DNA of 6,231 bases from Candidatus Kapaibacterium sp. (GTDB lineage Bacteria > Bacteroidota > Ignavibacteria > Kapaibacteriales > HRBIN21), in NCBI GenBank assembly GCA_025055465.1, contig JANWXA010000119.1, positions 1 to 6,231 of the forward strand. The letters run 5' to 3'. Below the pieces are notes generated by a model. The model saw nothing but the letters and a program-made list of their open reading frames with translations. It made no database searches and had not been told where the DNA came from. Shown piece after piece: positions 6,053 to 6,231 of this stretch. A program made the position numbers and the translations under genes. Within the stretch, counting starts at the first letter, position 1, and each line of letters starts with the position of its first letter.

Positions 6053-6231
6053 GTTCGCGGCACCACTGGCCGAACCGCCAGCTATAGAGCTGTCCGTTGT
6101 TATTGTCAGCCACAACGTGGCGGAGCTTTTGCGACAATGCCTGCACTCAGTAGAACAAGCATTGGAAGGCATTGTGGGGGAAATCATCGTCGTGGACAAT
6201 GCCTCCGAAGATGGAACCGTGGACAGGCTAT
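6018..6231 (+). CDS. Family 2 glycosyltransferase, N-terminal fragment
   Basis: The open frame from ATG 6018 runs to the window edge (71 complete codons). After about 22 polar, Ala/Pro/Glu-rich residues it reads ELSVVIVSHNVAELLRQCL (24-42) and EIIVVDNASEDGTVDRL (55-71). These are the first beta strand and the nucleotide-binding strand (D60, N61) of a GT-A-fold GT2, resembling rhamnosyltransferase-like enzymes with VVDNASxDGT. The ATG is the only sensible start, because the next in-frame GTG lies within the domain. It overlaps the preceding gene by 35 bp and has no visible Shine-Dalgarno sequence, so it probably depends on translation of the upstream gene. The catalytic DxD and acceptor regions lie outside the window, so specificity is unknown. 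Confidence 0.85.
   Translation, partial: MNADTTLTQPAEFAAPLAEPPAIELSVVIVSHNVAELLRQCLHSVEQALEGIVGEIIVVDNASEDGTVDRL

Overview
This window is an internal piece of a cell-surface polysaccharide (exopolysaccharide, capsule or O-antigen-like) biosynthesis locus. It holds seven protein-coding genes, two of them cut by the window edges, and no RNA genes, mobile elements, CRISPR arrays or recognisable intrinsic terminators. The DNA is moderately GC-rich and very tightly packed: most neighbours overlap, and the only real gap is about 96 bp. The organism is a Gram-negative bacterium, because an SLBB/Wza-type outer-membrane export protein is present. Two matches to the Bacteroidetes-type -7 promoter element (TAnnTTTG) in the single intergenic gap hint at the Bacteroidota/Chlorobiota (FCB) group. 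That placement is tentative.

Layout. (1) 1-1241, plus strand: the 3' end of a nucleotide-sugar (UDP-GlcNAc/UDP-ManNAc type) dehydrogenase, joined by an ATGA overlap to a complete non-hydrolysing UDP-GlcNAc 2-epimerase (WecB family). Together they would supply an activated ManNAc-uronic-acid type sugar. A hairpin in the end of the dehydrogenase gene traps the wecB Shine-Dalgarno sequence. (2) 1174-2952, plus strand: a polysaccharide export protein with an N-terminal secretion signal, a Poly_export domain, several SLBB/beta-grasp repeats and a C-terminal hydrophobic helix; its start overlaps the end of wecB. (3) 2933-3751, minus strand: a WfgS/WcaA-like GT2 glycosyltransferase, the only gene on the minus strand, overlapping the export gene tail-to-tail. 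(4) 3752-3847: divergent intergenic region with candidate promoters. (5) 3848-6231, plus strand: an initiating polyprenyl-phosphate sugar-1-phosphate transferase, a polyprenol-phosphate-mannose-synthase-like GT2, and the 5' end of another GT2, closely spaced or overlapping as one operon.

Inferred working order: the dehydrogenase and epimerase make a nucleotide-sugar precursor. The polyprenyl glycosylphosphotransferase puts the first sugar phosphate on undecaprenyl phosphate. The GT2 enzymes extend the chain or supply a polyprenyl-phosphate-linked sugar, and the SLBB protein forms the outer-membrane exit. No flippase (Wzx), polymerase (Wzy) or Wzc-type co-polymerase/kinase lies in the window; they would have to be outside it. 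The individual families are well known; I see no clearly novel system. The most noteworthy points are the Shine-Dalgarno-trapping hairpin, the isolated antisense GT2 with its divergent promoter region, and the multi-SLBB export protein without a lipobox.
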